DNA of 30,932 nucleotides from Actinomortierella ambigua (GCA_016098155.1 JAAAJB010000435.1:1-30932), one strand, 5' to 3'; positions 1 to 11,331 are shown, counted from the first letter of the stretch. Translations and numbers: made by a program. Notes: generated from the sequence alone by a model not told the origin.

Positions 1-491
1 GCTGGGGAGGCGATGTAGTAGGTGGTATAGAAATGTGGTGGGTGAATGGAGAGAAATGGCACTTTAAACAAATGCACCACGACCTTTGCCACTACTTGTT
101 CTGAACCCTGCCTCAAATTTTCGCTGGTGGAGGGTGGCAGTCCACATAAGGAAATAGGCTTATGAGGGTTAGTGAGTTGGCGTACAGGCAAACCGTGGCC
201 ACGCACTTCCTGACCGATGCTGAATATTATTTTAAAAAATACATATTATACTACAGCTACTCTCTATGGCGAACAAAAGCCCTCGCCTCAAACTGCGGCT
301 GGGACCACGTACGGTAATAGCATCAGGGGAATTGTGCGGTCGTGCTTGCCCTTTCTGTTTGCTAACCATTACCAAAGCCAAAATGTGCGGAGCAAATAAA
401 GCCGACATGCTGCGATTCGGAAGGATACGTTTTTTTTATGTCTTCATTGAAGGAAGTGAAGGAAAAACAAAATACAGCATCACAAGTTTGC
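1..491. other. Intergenic, no confident gene
   Basis: I see no coherent gene here. The stretch next to position 492 is the 3' flank of the minus-strand GAT-domain gene. The rest, including an AT-rich patch near 220-255, could be the promoter of a further minus-strand gene lying to the left of the window. The open frames present are short and have no recognisable protein character. Confidence 0.5.
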
Positions 492-2393
492 TTATGCCTT
501 TTCAGATGGTTGAACGACAATGATCGACGAGGAGCTTGACTCGATCGCCTCTTCCTCCTCAACCAATGCAGAATCTACAGCTTCATCGGCCACCTCTTGC
601 CAAGAGTCGTCGGAAAGGTACGCCGGGTCCTCCTCGGGTTGATGACTGCAAAGGTCGTCGTCGACTGTCTCTGCCACTACCGGCATGACCTCCTCCACAA
701 GGTGCGATTCTACCTGTAGTGGCTCTTGTTGTTGCTCGGTAGCCTCCGCCTCTTCACTCCTCTTCTCCTGCTCCTTCTTCTTCTCCTCCTTCTCCTCCTC
801 CACATCCTTCTTCTCAGTCTCATCGCCGTGCTTCTTGTCCTCCTCATCTTCAATCCTCAGACTCGCGATGAGAATCTTGGCTGGGTCGACGGTAACCTTC
901 TCGCGTGCGCGTTCTTGCCTGGCCTCCATCCGCTCTGCGGTTACCTTCCCGCTCTTCAGCCGCTGTTGATTTGCCCGGTAGTCGGGCCGCGGGTCGAGTT
1001 TGTACTCGATCGGCTGTTGGGAGCGCGGGGTTCTTCCAAAAGACCCGGTGACATGTTCATCGTCATCGTCTTCTTCTTCTCCCTCAGCATCATGACCGTC
1101 GCCTTCGTCATCATCCTCTTCTTCGTCCTCGAGAAGCTCATTTTCGTCCAGGAAGGGGAACGGATGTGCTACTACCAACTTTTTGTGCGCAGCGGCGTTC
1201 GAGTTGGATGTCGACGATAGCGACGACGACGTCGTCCATGGGTTAGGGACTGGAGCTGAGGGAGTGACCATGCGTCGAGACTTGTATGCTTTCTTACTGG
1301 TGGTCTTGGTTGGAGTGGGCGTTGTGTTTCCTGTCTCGGTCGCATAATAGTCCTCGACGCTCTGGAGCTGCTTGGCATGGAGATAGTCCTGCAGCTCGTT
1401 GAATTCCTTGAACGCCACCTGTAACGCCTCAATCGCCATGAGCAGAGCGGCAATTTGGGTCTCCTTTACAGTGATATGAGGGCCATGGGATGATGATGAT
1501 GATGTTGAGGAAGATGGGTGAGGTGTTGTCGATGATGGGCTCACGGTGGTGCTAAAGGTGTCTCTGTTCTTGTACTCGTCAAAGTAGTAAGGGCTGTTGT
1601 CGTCGTTGATATCGTCATCCTCTGCCACCCGTTCGGCGAGGTCTGTTGAATAATCTTGGCAGGACTTGTACACTTGCTATTGATTGAATTAAGGGGGACG
1701 GAAGAGAGGGGGCCAAGTGCATGATTGTTAGGACGCAGAAAAGGATAAGGAAGAGGGTTGTGGGCTGGGGCTATTTTGGTGTTGTTGTTTGTAAGTGTTA
1801 CGTGGCTGACAGTGTGAGAAAGAATCCACTCCAAAAAGTGAATGTTGCGGCACACTGCGCTTTTTGATGTCGTTGTTGCCTGTTATTGCCGTTGCTATTG
1901 CCGTTGCCGTTGCCGATACATGACCATCAGCCAGGATTATGATGTTGCATTGTCGGTTACCTGCAGAATCTCGTTCTCGCGCAGTTCTTCTAGGCTGGAG
2001 GGTTTGTCGCCTAACTTTAGCAGCTCTAGGAGTAGTGCTGCTTGGTCGTTGGCCTTTTGGATGAGCTTGGCAGTGTCCTACGAGATTGAGTTTAGGGGAG
2101 AGAGTGAAGGAGAAGAGTAAGAATACAGTAGCAACGGCAGAAGCATCAGCAGCAGCAGCGACAGCATCGCCTACACGGCGAGTGTGAGGAGTGAGGTAGA
2201 GAGTGACAAAGCCAGGTTGAGCGAAAGGAAGAACGAGGCGGGGAAGAAGGGCCAGCTGGGGATGGGAGAGCGACGGTACCTTCTCCTTGGGAGTCTTTTC
2301 CAGTGCTACCCATCCAGATTGTGGGGGCTGGGATGGCGAGGGTGAGGTGAAGGCGAGGGGTCGTTGCCAAGCGTTGATAGTGGTGGAAGACAT
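492..2393 (-). CDS. GAT-domain protein (Tom1/GGA-like GAT fold) without a VHS domain
   Basis: Three exons on the minus strand, 2393-2280, 2077-1961 and 1676-492, join in phase 0 to give 471 residues. Exon junctions AAG|GTACCG, tag|GAC, CAG|GTAACC and tag|CAA are all consistent. Residues about 37-110 contain two amphipathic helices, the second with the pattern ENEILQQVYKSC, which resembles helices 1 and 2 of the GAT three-helix bundle of Tom1, GGA and Lsb5. A third matching helix (KETQIAALLMAIEALQ) follows at about 147-179 after a Ser/Thr-rich loop of about 45 residues. GAT domains bind ubiquitin and Arf-type partners in endosomal sorting. No VHS domain precedes it: the N-terminus is only about 37 residues, rich in Ser/Pro. 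The C-terminal half is acidic and Glu/Lys-rich, with Ser runs. An in-frame ATG seven codons upstream (2414) is an alternative start. The gene model is firm; the domain call is by pattern only. Confidence 0.82.
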
Positions 2394-2774
2394 GGTGTGT
2401 GCAAATAAAGTCATGTGGAGAGAAAAGAGAGGGAAGAGTAGAAAGAAAGGGAAGAGTGGGGGTTTGTGCGTTGGGGGGGCAAGAAAGAGAGCACAGAATG
2501 GAACGGGACCTTGTTTTTTAAAGACGGCCAGCTTTCTCAGCCCTTTACTGCGGGACTCAAACCCGCAGCGAGAACAAAGATAAAGTGAGGAGAGGGGGGT
2601 GTTTGAGAGAAAGACAAAGTAATGCTATCCGAGAGAGAGAGGGACAGACAAACTGGAAACTTTAAACAAAAAAATCTGCAGCCCAGCCCAAGTTTGAATA
2701 AAGTTCTTTTTTTCGATTTTCAAAAAAAGTGAGGGCATCATCGTGCACACCAAAAAAACAAGGGAGGGAGATTT
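2394..2774. other. Intergenic: promoter of the GAT-domain gene and 3' flank of the homeobox gene
   Basis: No open frame here looks coding. The stretch is rich in GA on the plus strand and contains several short A or T runs near 2700-2730. It also contains a perfect 7-bp inverted repeat at 2548-2568, listed separately. Confidence 0.6.
2548..2568. repeat. Short perfect hairpin (7-bp stem, 7-nt loop)
   Basis: CTGCGGG and CCCGCAG flank a seven-base loop. Read on the minus strand it looks like a tRNA T-arm, because the loop TTTGAGT is close to TTCGAAT. No A-box, D-arm or acceptor stem can be found around it, so it is not an intact tRNA gene. Confidence 0.6.
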
Positions 2775-5700
2775 CTATGACTTGCTCACTTTAGCGTCCT
2801 TAGCCGCTGCCACCAGCGTCAGTGCTCGCTGTTGCCTTGGAATCAACGGTGATACGCTCCCTCTGCCCTTGGGTGCCTTGCTATTTCTGCCACTACCACT
2901 GCTACCACCGCCACCATTGGCCGAGGTTCTCCCTGCTAGCCCTCCCTTTTTCGGGACAATCTTTGCCCCGCCTCCCGTGGTAATGCTAGCGCCTGCACCA
3001 GCAAAACCATCCTCTACCACTGTACGGACCCTCATAGCTGGGGGCAGACTCGGCGTTGGACTGCCCGACGACGTGGACAATGACAAGGAAGAGGAGGACG
3101 TCGTCGAGGGCAGCGATGGAGTGCTGGTGCTGCCCATGCTCGTGCTGGGGAACATCGGCAGCAGTGCCAAAGGCGTCGTCGAGAACAGGTCGTCCAGACC
3201 CATCGTCGATGAGGCTGACGATAGCGACGAGGACGAGTGAGTCGGCATAACCAGCGTTTGCAGCTCAGCCATGAACGGGTCATCCCAGTGGATGACTGCC
3301 ATTGCATCGGGGTCATATAGGATCCCGTGCGAGGGAGGAATGTCGGCAGACGCTTCGCCATTCAACGGCGTGGTCGAGAGGATACCTGTGTTGTTGTTGG
3401 TGACGCGCTTCGGGAGCCAGTCGGCAGATGAGGTATCTACTGACTCCATCAAACCAGAAGCCCTGTCCAAGAGCTGGCGGTGCCTATCCAAGCTCGGTGA
3501 CCGGCCATATCGAGGACCAAAACTGCCACCTGTTGCTGTTGCCTCCACTTCATGTCCAACAAGCCCCTTTCCACTCTCCTCACCGTCGTCCCCCTCCTGT
3601 CCCTCCGCATCGTCATCATTGCCATCACCATCATCATCATCATCGTCGTCGTCGTCGTCGTCGTCGTCCTCCTCCTCCTCATCGAGCGCATAGTCCTTGG
3701 CCAGCTGCTCGTCCTTCTTCAACTTGGCTCGGCGGTTCTGGAACCAGACTTGGATAGTACGCTTGTCCAGTTGCAGCTCCTTGGCGAACTTGTCGCGCTC
3801 TGCCGTCGTCGGCCGCTCGTTCTGCCGAAACTTTTGGACCAGATATTCCGTCTCAGCATTTGTCAGTCTACGACGGCGCTTGAGCATGTAATGGCGAGGC
3901 GTGGGCGTAGGCAGGTGGTTGAGAGGAAGGTGGTGATGGTAGTAGGAGTTCTTAGGAGCTTGAATGGCCGAGTAAGTATGATGAGTAGAGGCGCCCGTGG
4001 GTGAAGGGGAGTCCGTCAAGGCGCCCTCGATGGAAGAGGAGCCTCTGGGCGACGGCAATCTGTAGTGTGTGTATTTTGGGAAGGAACAAAAAAAGATGAA
4101 TAGGGATTATCAGGAACATCAATCAGGAGCCGATAAGCTCAACAACACCCTCTCTCTCTCTCTCTCTCTTTACAAAAAGGAAGGGGGGGGGGTACCTGGA
4201 AGCTGAGGCAGAATGTGCGTACATATGTGCAAGCGGACTATGACGATCAAAAGGAATGCTCGAGGAAGACAGCGGAAGACCTGAAAAATGACCAGAAGGC
4301 ATCGGAGTGGATGGGGCCACCAACGGATGAAGGTGTGCCGCCAAGGTCTCCGATGCCATCAGGGACTTTGTGCCATCTTCATCGCTATTTCTGCCATATT
4401 GAGGTCTCGCGATGGAGTTGGGCCACCCTGCGTAAGAAGGGTTCTGGGCCCAGACCGAACGAGGGCCAGAAGATCTGTTGAGTACCGACGGGTCAAATTT
4501 CAACGAGGTACTCGGAAGGACAGTGTCTATTTGCATGCCGGCCCCATTGACAGAAAGGTAGTCATTGGTGTGCATGTGCTGCTCCAGCCTCTGCAACACC
4601 TCATGGGAAGGTAAAGGCACGGGGGTATTGGGGACGGAAAGAGCGTTCATTCGGTACAGTCCTACGGATGGCATCGGTTGCTCAAGATGTTGTGCAGAGT
4701 TTGGGCAGTCGGCAGACAAGGCCGCAACTTGGCTTGCAAAGGCCGCAGCGGCCGTTGTCAGCTCGGCTTGATTTTCTACAGATGGAGGGGCGGGACAAGT
4801 TGCGCCGGCGGAGTTCATTGCGTTCTGCAGAATGGAAACCATTTCTACCATCGATGCATCCACGCCCTGAGAAGGTGGCGGCGACGGTGAAGACGATGAC
4901 GACGGCGGCTCATGGATGCCACACCTTGTATCTTGCGACAAAGGAGTGGACGTCAACAACATATCGCAGAGACCAGAAAAATCCGATTTCTCGGTCGAAG
5001 GAAACACTGAGGAAAGGAGCTGGCCTAAATCTTGGTCCTCATGAGCACAGGATGCATTGGACAATGATGCCAAGGAACTGTGGGCAGCGGCCGTCGCTGA
5101 CGGCGCGGAGCACGGGGCGGGATCGGATTGGGTCATATCTAGAAGAGTACTCAATGGTGAGCTGAGTAAGTACGGACCGTGGTGGCTATGGTGAGAAGTG
5201 GGGTGTACGCAAGGCTCCTGATCGTAGCTAGGTGACCAAGGATATGGCCCAGGCGATTGTCGTTGCAGTAGTGCGTCTGTGTTGCACAGGGATGAAGTCA
5301 GTGACGGTGGCAAGGGGGTATGCAGGATTGTGGACCAAGAGGAAGGGCTGAGCGAGGACAAGGAGGAATTGGAAAGAAAGGATGGCGTGTAAGGGATAAA
5401 AGAAGACTGGAACCCTATAGCGCTATGCTGGTTGACAGCATGACTAAAAGAGGCCTCGGAGGAATATGCATGATCATGGACAAGAGAGCTGCGTGGAGGC
5501 GAACAAGAGAGGAAAAAAAATAGTATAAAAGAGCATATACAAGCTTTCATGTTAGAGATGGTCCTAAAATACACTCGCTCATCCTCATCAAGTGATACCA
5601 TCACTCTTCTAGCTCGGTAGTTCCCATAAGATTCTCGCCTGTAAACAACGGCCGTCTCAAAATTACATACTTCATCATAGGGGATGCTGGCTTCTCGAGA

Positions 5701-6053
5701 GACCTACTCTGCGAGGAGCCATTCGGACGTTGCCACAGCGCCTTCAGACCGGCGATGTCAGTGAGATGGGGTGGGATCACCAACGCATCATGTTGCTCTG
5801 GCGCTCCTACCACGGCAGCGACGAATGTGGGACTCAAGAGGGCATGAAGGAGTGGGTCGTTTGCGGCACTCTGTAAGTTCGATTTCGTGGGCACAGCGGA
5901 ATCAACGGAGGAATGCTGTAGCACAAAGTCGAAAAGTAAGGCAGATGTGGGTGATCCTGGGGGTGGGCTTTCAGGAATGTCTTGAAAGTGACCACACGAT
6001 GGCATAGGGGACTGCTGCGTGGGATGGTCTGGGGTATCGAGAGCAATGTTCAT
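2775..6053 (-). CDS. Homeodomain transcription factor, 986 residues, three exons
   Basis: Exons 6053-5671, 5488-4196 and 4059-2775 join with phases 2 and 2 (junction codons AA|C and AG|A). The start ATG has an in-frame TGA two codons upstream. Residues about 619-676 (genomic 3878-3707) form a typical 60-residue, non-TALE homeodomain. It has a basic N-terminal arm (KRRRR) and recognition helix WFQNRRAK, including the invariant W, F, N and R that contact DNA. It is directly followed by an acidic run with about 13 consecutive Asp. The rest is Ser/Pro/Thr-rich and probably disordered, with short hydrophobic patches that could be activation or repression motifs. The family relates to fungal Pho2/Yox1/Phx1-type homeobox regulators, but I cannot assign an orthologue or targets. 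The homeodomain lies entirely in the last exon, so intron retention upstream would remove it. Confidence 0.9.
3640..3690 (-). repeat. Trinucleotide repeat coding for an Asp/Glu tract
   Basis: An ATC/GTC-type triplet repeat on the plus strand (about 3613-3690 with interruptions) encodes the Asp/Glu run just after the homeodomain. It is in frame and coding, and likely length-variable between strains. Confidence 0.8.
4150..4192 (-). repeat. (CT)10 and G10 runs in homeobox intron 2
   Basis: The intron 4195-4060 begins on the minus strand with GTACC, continues as a C run (plus-strand G run 4183-4192) and soon enters a GA dinucleotide repeat (plus-strand CT 4150-4169). Both are non-coding simple repeats close to the 5' splice site. 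Confidence 0.9.
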
Positions 6054-6568
6054 GGATCAAGTAGAGCTGACAGGTAAACTGAAGGCGAGCGAAAGAAAAG
6101 AATCAAAAGAGAGGTGCACAGAGTATGGAGATAAGACTATTCAAGCGATGTCGTGGACGATTTACCGTTCCCCAATGGTATGCAGCCATGCCATGTGTCA
6201 CATTCCTGTATTCGATGAGTGCCTGAACTGATGATGGCTGGGCTGTAGATCCTATCCGGGAGCCTGGATCCGGGGCCTCTTCACTACCGGCTTTAGTAAG
6301 TGAACGTGGGAACATGATTAATGATGTGATAAATGGCAAAGTGGCTGTCCTCGCCACCCCACCTCCCCAAAAGCGTTGGCGCCGTGCTCATCGACACTTC
6401 CAGCTGTGTCTGTGCCCACAACTGTTACAAGCAATTGCCCAGCGAAGGCAACAATCTCTCCTGTCAATTGCATTCCTGTAGCCATCGATCTTTGATTCCC
6501 ACAAAAAAATTTCCGACCAACTGATGAGCATACACCCACAAATATATTTTGTTATGTCTACTTGGAGG
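6054..6568. other. Intergenic: 5' region of the homeobox gene and 3' flank of the secretory gene
   Basis: No confident gene. Short open frames occur on both strands without recognisable protein features. The region probably contains the homeobox gene promoter and 5' leader, perhaps with a leader intron, plus the terminator of the gene ending at 6569. No clear AATAAA was seen. Confidence 0.5.
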
Positions 6569-8961
6569 CTAGAATGGGGGATAGCTGTATATGAAAGGAT
6601 CGTTGAGCACCATGAAAGGCTGGCTGACATCAGCCCATCGTCTACCGTCTTTGGAGGTTCCATGCAAGCGAAATTGGTATGGTCCTTGTGAAACATAACT
6701 AGGAATGCGCACCGAGATTGCGCCCCAGGAGCCAGGGATGCGATCGATGATCAAGGCTGTATGCGGCACATCAAGCGCCTTTCGCAGCAGATCTGGCCGC
6801 ATTCTGTCTTGGATCCGCTCTGGTATCTGCTCTGGTATCGTGGTAATGATGTGCTCCGGAGGCAGTTGGATGAGCTCAAGCGAAAAAATGACCTTGTCAG
6901 CGACAAGGCCGTCCGGTGTCTGCCACGAGACGACACGATCCGCATTCGCCGGGACTGTGAAAAGGCGGTGATGACTGAGCACTCTGTTCATGTACTCGAC
7001 TTGAATATTGAGTTGGCCAGCGCCACGGATCGTCTCTGCCGCATCAGACGACGTCTCTTGGTCGTCCCGTATAATCAAAGGCGCGCTCGCAAGACCATCC
7101 TCCTTCTCAAACGAATTATCAGCTTCGCTCGTTGCTGGACCAAACCAACCTTTCAGCCAGTGCTCAAGATGTTGACGATCACGTCTCTCTTTTTCCTTCT
7201 CCGCTTCTGGTTTTGCTGCCTCGATCTCTTCCAGGTCATCCTCATCCAGAACTGGGTCCGGTGGCGGCACGCGGCTAAAGACAATGCCCAACGCCTTGCG
7301 GTACCGGAACGAGTCTTGATTATGTACCCTGCGACTCGACAGATGTGAAGAAGACGAAGAAGACGGAGAAGGCTGATCCCCATCAAGTGAAGAAGAGGAA
7401 GAAGAGGACGGCGACGTAGAGGGTGCTACCACATCCTTCTTTTCGTCCCAGTCTCCTGGCCGCTCGTCAAATGAGCCGTCGGCTTGCTTCACAAAGCGCA
7501 TCTGCGGGCGGGGCATTCGGTACTCCTTGGCGGCCTCGAGGTACTCGACAGTCTCGAGGTGGGCCAACTCGAGTTTGCGAGCGAGTTCGGCAGGGTCGTC
7601 CGCATACTTGGACTCTAGCTTCTCTTGCAAGTCCTCACGGCTGTTGCGCATAAACTCACTCCACTCGGGGGTGTCCTGGGGTAGTGTCGTCACCAGGATG
7701 ACATCTGTGCCACGCCATGCTGCTACACGCCGCTTGTTGTAAAAGCCATTGTTGACAAAACGGGTATTCTTCCTCTCCGATTGGGTGGTCATGTCTTCCC
7801 TCCTTTCGGAGACGTTAGGGGTCGATCCTCTTTGACGGCGTGGTTGGCCAGGACTAGATACAATCCATGATGCAATGCTCCAGAACGTCCGCTGCAATGA
7901 GACGTCTAGGTCAGCATTGCCTGCTTCCAGTTCGCTATCGACGGGCTCATCTGCGGCAGCAGCGGCAGCAGCGGCGGCCTCCTTGGACTTCTTCCAATCA
8001 AGCGCCTCGATCTCGGCTGGGGTAATTTCGCTCTCGTCTGGCTGATGGCGATAGCCCATGTCCCATATCTGGATATCGAGGCGATACCAGTCGACAGGGA
8101 TGTCTGACCGCAGTGGAATCTTGAGTGTGCCCTTTTGTGCTACATTAGGTGCCTCTGGGGTCGTCAGTGGCACATTGATCAGCAGAGGCTCCACATTCTT
8201 GCCTGGTTCCAGAGGAAAGAGTTTCACATCAATCGTATAGGGTCCTTGCGGTGAAATTCGCTCGCGTGTGCTGTCGCTGTCGGGGAGATGTGCATACATA
8301 AACTCTTCTAGCGTCGATGGATCAAACGACCAGTCGATCTCGTACACGATACTGTGACGCCAAGGGCTCTGAATTGGCTGTAGCACTAGACCTAGTAGGA
8401 GCATGCATTTTTTTTTACGAGTTAAAAATTCCTGTTTGAGTGCAATGCTGCATATCCTTTTGTCGTCAGAACACAAAGACGCCAAGTATGACCAGTACCT
8501 GGAAAACTTGCTGGATTGATCAAAGGGCCTTTGAACCTGACATCTCGTGTTCCTGGTGGACCCCAGCGCTGATTCTTTTTCTTTTTCTTCTTCTTCTTTT
8601 TCTTGTCCTTCTTCGCCTTGACTGGCTTCTCAATGGATGAAAGCTCTTCCGTTGCCGTGGTTTCTTTTGGCATCAATCCTATCAGCTCCTGCCGTTTTTG
8701 AAGGTATTGGTTGCCAAGGACTCGCGAGTGGATCAAGGCACGGCGCTCATCGGCTATGGCGGTGTTAATAAGTCCTGGTGCTTCTTGTGGGTCCGTGGAT
8801 TCGATGCGAATTCCAGGAAGCGCCATTGCGGCTGCTGCATGTATCCCAGTAAAACAGGAGAGCGAGGTGGCTAGGAGACAGGATGCCAACAGGATGGCCA
8901 CTGGGAGACGGGTAAGCCTCCTGTGCTTACTGGCGGAGATTTGAGCGATCTGGCCCTCCAT
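6569..8961 (-). CDS. Predicted secretory-pathway protein with Kre9/KNH-like beta-sandwich modules
   Basis: Two exons, 8961-8499 and 8391-6569, join in phase 1 (codon G|GT) to give 761 residues. A basic stretch (KHRRLTR) and a hydrophobic segment at about residues 19-47 form a signal peptide or signal anchor. Residues about 116-129 are a near-pure lysine run. Two regions resemble the Kre9/Knh1 (Ser-Thr-rich, PF10342-type) fold. One is at about 155-275, where IPVDWYRLDIQIWD is typical. The other is at the C-terminus (about 615-755), with SVRIPSYVSQGPYQFRLHGT followed by S-x-x-F. In fungi these modules occur in cell-wall beta-1,6-glucan and GPI-linked proteins. There is no C-terminal hydrophobic GPI signal; the protein ends in an aromatic YSYPPF. 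The middle is charged and Ser-rich, with an Ala run. Function is unknown, and the domain call is a pattern match. Confidence 0.82.
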
Positions 8962-9387
8962 GAATTTCGACTGGAGGAAGTGAGGTGAAGGAGACCGTGA
9001 AGAGGACAGGTGTGAGGGCAAAGAAATAGAAGAGGCGTGCGAAGGACAAAAAAAAAGTGCGTTTCTGTCTAAATTCCAATGGCAACCGATTGACTTTCCA
9101 TCGCTGCCAGCTCACCATTTACCACTTTCATTCGTTCGGCTGCATTGGAATGAAGATTCATTAGCAAAATAGCGCCCAGGGTCGACTGTCTTCCCTCCTC
9201 CCTTGATTTTTGTTCTCCCTTCAACATTCCCAAATGAGCGCACCCCTCCCCTCCCCGAAGCTACCCCCTGTGTGTTGACATAGATTGTGCATATTGTAGA
9301 TGTTTAATCGGCTCTCTAAGTAATGACACATACGACCCTGTTCGTCTTTGTTCTGACAACGTCCGGCCTTGATGGGGTCGTGCATGG
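8962..9387. other. Intergenic: promoter of the secretory gene and 3' flank of RPN5
   Basis: No gene is supported. On the minus strand an ATTAAA lies about 80 bp beyond the RPN5 stop codon (plus-strand TTTAAT, 9303-9308) and may act as its poly(A) signal. The remainder presumably carries the promoter of the gene starting at 8961. Confidence 0.55.
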
Positions 9388-11227
9388 TTACATGACCTTG
9401 GTGATACTGTGGATAATTTCCTCCTTTGTGATCAAGTGGCACGTCTTCTCGATCAAGCCAAGCAAACTGTTGATGTCCTGCGACCACTCGTTCAGCACCT
9501 CGTTGGGCCGCTTGGACTTTGCAAACGAGACAACACCAGCTGGCCGGTCAATCTTGGCAAAGATCGTCTTGGAGACCACTAGCTTCGACAAAAACTCTTC
9601 ACACTCCCGGTCCGACAGATCCAGCAACTGTGTCAGGCGCTTGGTCGTGATGCGTGTATAATACTTGGCCACGACGCGAATGTTGTGCTCCACCACACGG
9701 TTGTGCAGTTCTTTCAGTCGCTTCTTTGCTCCCTCATCGCCTCCAGCCAATGCAGGGTTCTTGCCCAGGGTTGGGCCATAGATCTGCTCAATCATCGCCC
9801 AGCGCATCAACTCGGACGTGATGAAGCACTTGAGCAGGTCCCGGTAGACCGGCGTATCGACCTCTTCGGCCTCCTTGTACACACGGTGGATCAGATCTGA
9901 TTGTTCATTGTCAAAGGGTGCCAATGCCACAAACAGAGCCGCGCTCTCAATGGCCAGCTTCGCCTTCGCCGGGTCCTCCTTGATCGATGGTGTGTCGAAG
10001 ATCTGTCGGTAGTGCTTGCATACTTGCAGGTACTCGCCCTCGTGCAGCGAGTACTCGATCATCAGGTCGTAGTATCGAAGTTTGAGGTCCTAAAATGTCG
10101 GTGGAGCGAAAGGAGAAAGGGTTAAGGCAATGCACACGAGGGAACGAAGGGGCGTTGAAAATTGATACCTCGGAGTCAATGTCCAAGTCTAGGTGTGCTC
10201 TGTTTCGTACCTGAACCTCAGTCTCCTTGAAGTAGCGTGTGTTGATCTTTTTGCTGATAATGTTGGCACGGATATAGTCTCGCTTGAGAAGGCAGAGACG
10301 CACTTGCTCCAGGATAAAGTCGGTCTTCTCACGCTTCTCCATGGATCCAAACGTTTCGACCTGCAAGTCCTGCATGATATCGGCGGCATCCGTGATGTTG
10401 CCCTCCTCTTCTTTGATTTTGGCCAAAATGCGTGTCACACGTGCACGCTCGACTTCCAGGTAGACCTAAAATCAAAAAAAGCATCGACAGTAACAACGGA
10501 CACATGAGAAGGTGATCTGTCAATGTCAATGAAGATCACTTGGTCTGAAAGATGCCAGTACGAAAGCTACAAATATACTTATCCTTACCTTGCCGTCGGT
10601 GACTGTGCGGAGGGTGTCAATCAACTCGAGCTTTGTCTTCATATCAGGCGTCTTGTCCAAGCAATCCATGGACTCCTGAACCATCCGTGTGATCGCCTGC
10701 TTGAGCTGGCCGTGCTTCTTGGACAACAGCACAATGTACTCCTGCATCAGCTTCCAGTCGCCTGCCTCAAATGTTAACTTGATGAATGTCTTCAACACTC
10801 GCGTGCTTGATGCGAGGTCCGCAGCCTATCTCCAATGCAAAAGAAAAGCTGATCAGAATATGAGGTAGGAAAGTGTCTTGATTTCGATAGGATTGGCTAT
10901 CCCACAGATGAACAAAGGGCAGAGGTGACTGCTTACAGTGCGAGTTTGCTTCTCCAGGCTCAGCAGTTGGTCAAAGGCATTGGTGAGGTTGCCGCTCTAT
11001 ATCGAAAGAGAGGAAGGTATTAAAAGGATAATGTCAGAAGCTGCTCGGGTCACTCGAGAGTACTTGTTGAAAACGCGAGCAAGCCCTGGTGCCTGTCACA
11101 CTTCAGGGACGACGCGTCACTTGGTGGGGCGATATACCTTTGCATGTGCCTCAACCTCGGGGAGCTGGGCATCGACAATGGAGGAGCAGTCCTTCTCCAT
11201 CTTGGGATTTGAGTAGTCTTTGTCCAT
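9388..11227 (-). CDS. RPN5: 26S proteasome regulatory subunit Rpn5 (PSMD12)
   Basis: Five exons (11227-11138, 10996-10937, 10825-10589, 10465-10211, 10089-9388), all joined in phase 0, give 447 residues, close to the usual length (yeast about 445, human 456). The protein follows Rpn5/PSMD12 end to end: an N-terminal [10 protein letters not shown] segment, then [42 protein letters not shown] and the C-terminal PCI/winged-helix region with [17 protein letters not shown] and [18 protein letters not shown]. Rpn5 is a scaffold PCI subunit of the proteasome lid that packs against Rpn6, Rpn8, Rpn9 and Rpn11. It is related to COP9 subunit Csn4 and is shared with the COP9 signalosome in some yeasts. 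A second Met at residue 10 could be the true start, because the conserved part begins there. The divergent neighbour is SGF29, and the shared upstream region has degenerate PACE-like sequences. Confidence 0.97.
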
Positions 11228-11331
11228 TGTGTAGGAGGTGTTGTGGGAGGGGTGTGTGTGGTGTGGGTGATGGGTGCGAGTTGTTGAAGTGAATGAGTGA
11301 AAAGGAGAGTACGTGCGCGCCAGACGGTTTT

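Noticed and set aside
726..1220. 164-codon plus-strand frame with a long leucine run
   Set aside because: It is antisense to the Glu/Asp-rich last exon of the GAT-domain gene; complementary codons of acidic tracts give Leu/Ser-rich shadows.
2510..2580. Possible tRNA gene on the minus strand
   Set aside because: Only a T-arm-like hairpin is present; no A-box, anticodon arm or pairing acceptor ends could be found.
3600..3700. Tandem triplet array considered as CRISPR or minisatellite
   Set aside because: It is an in-frame Asp/Glu-coding microsatellite with no spacer structure.
3552..4004. 150-codon plus-strand frame with Ile/Val runs that resembles a membrane protein
   Set aside because: It is the antisense of the homeodomain and its Asp tract; the minus-strand homeodomain is unambiguous.
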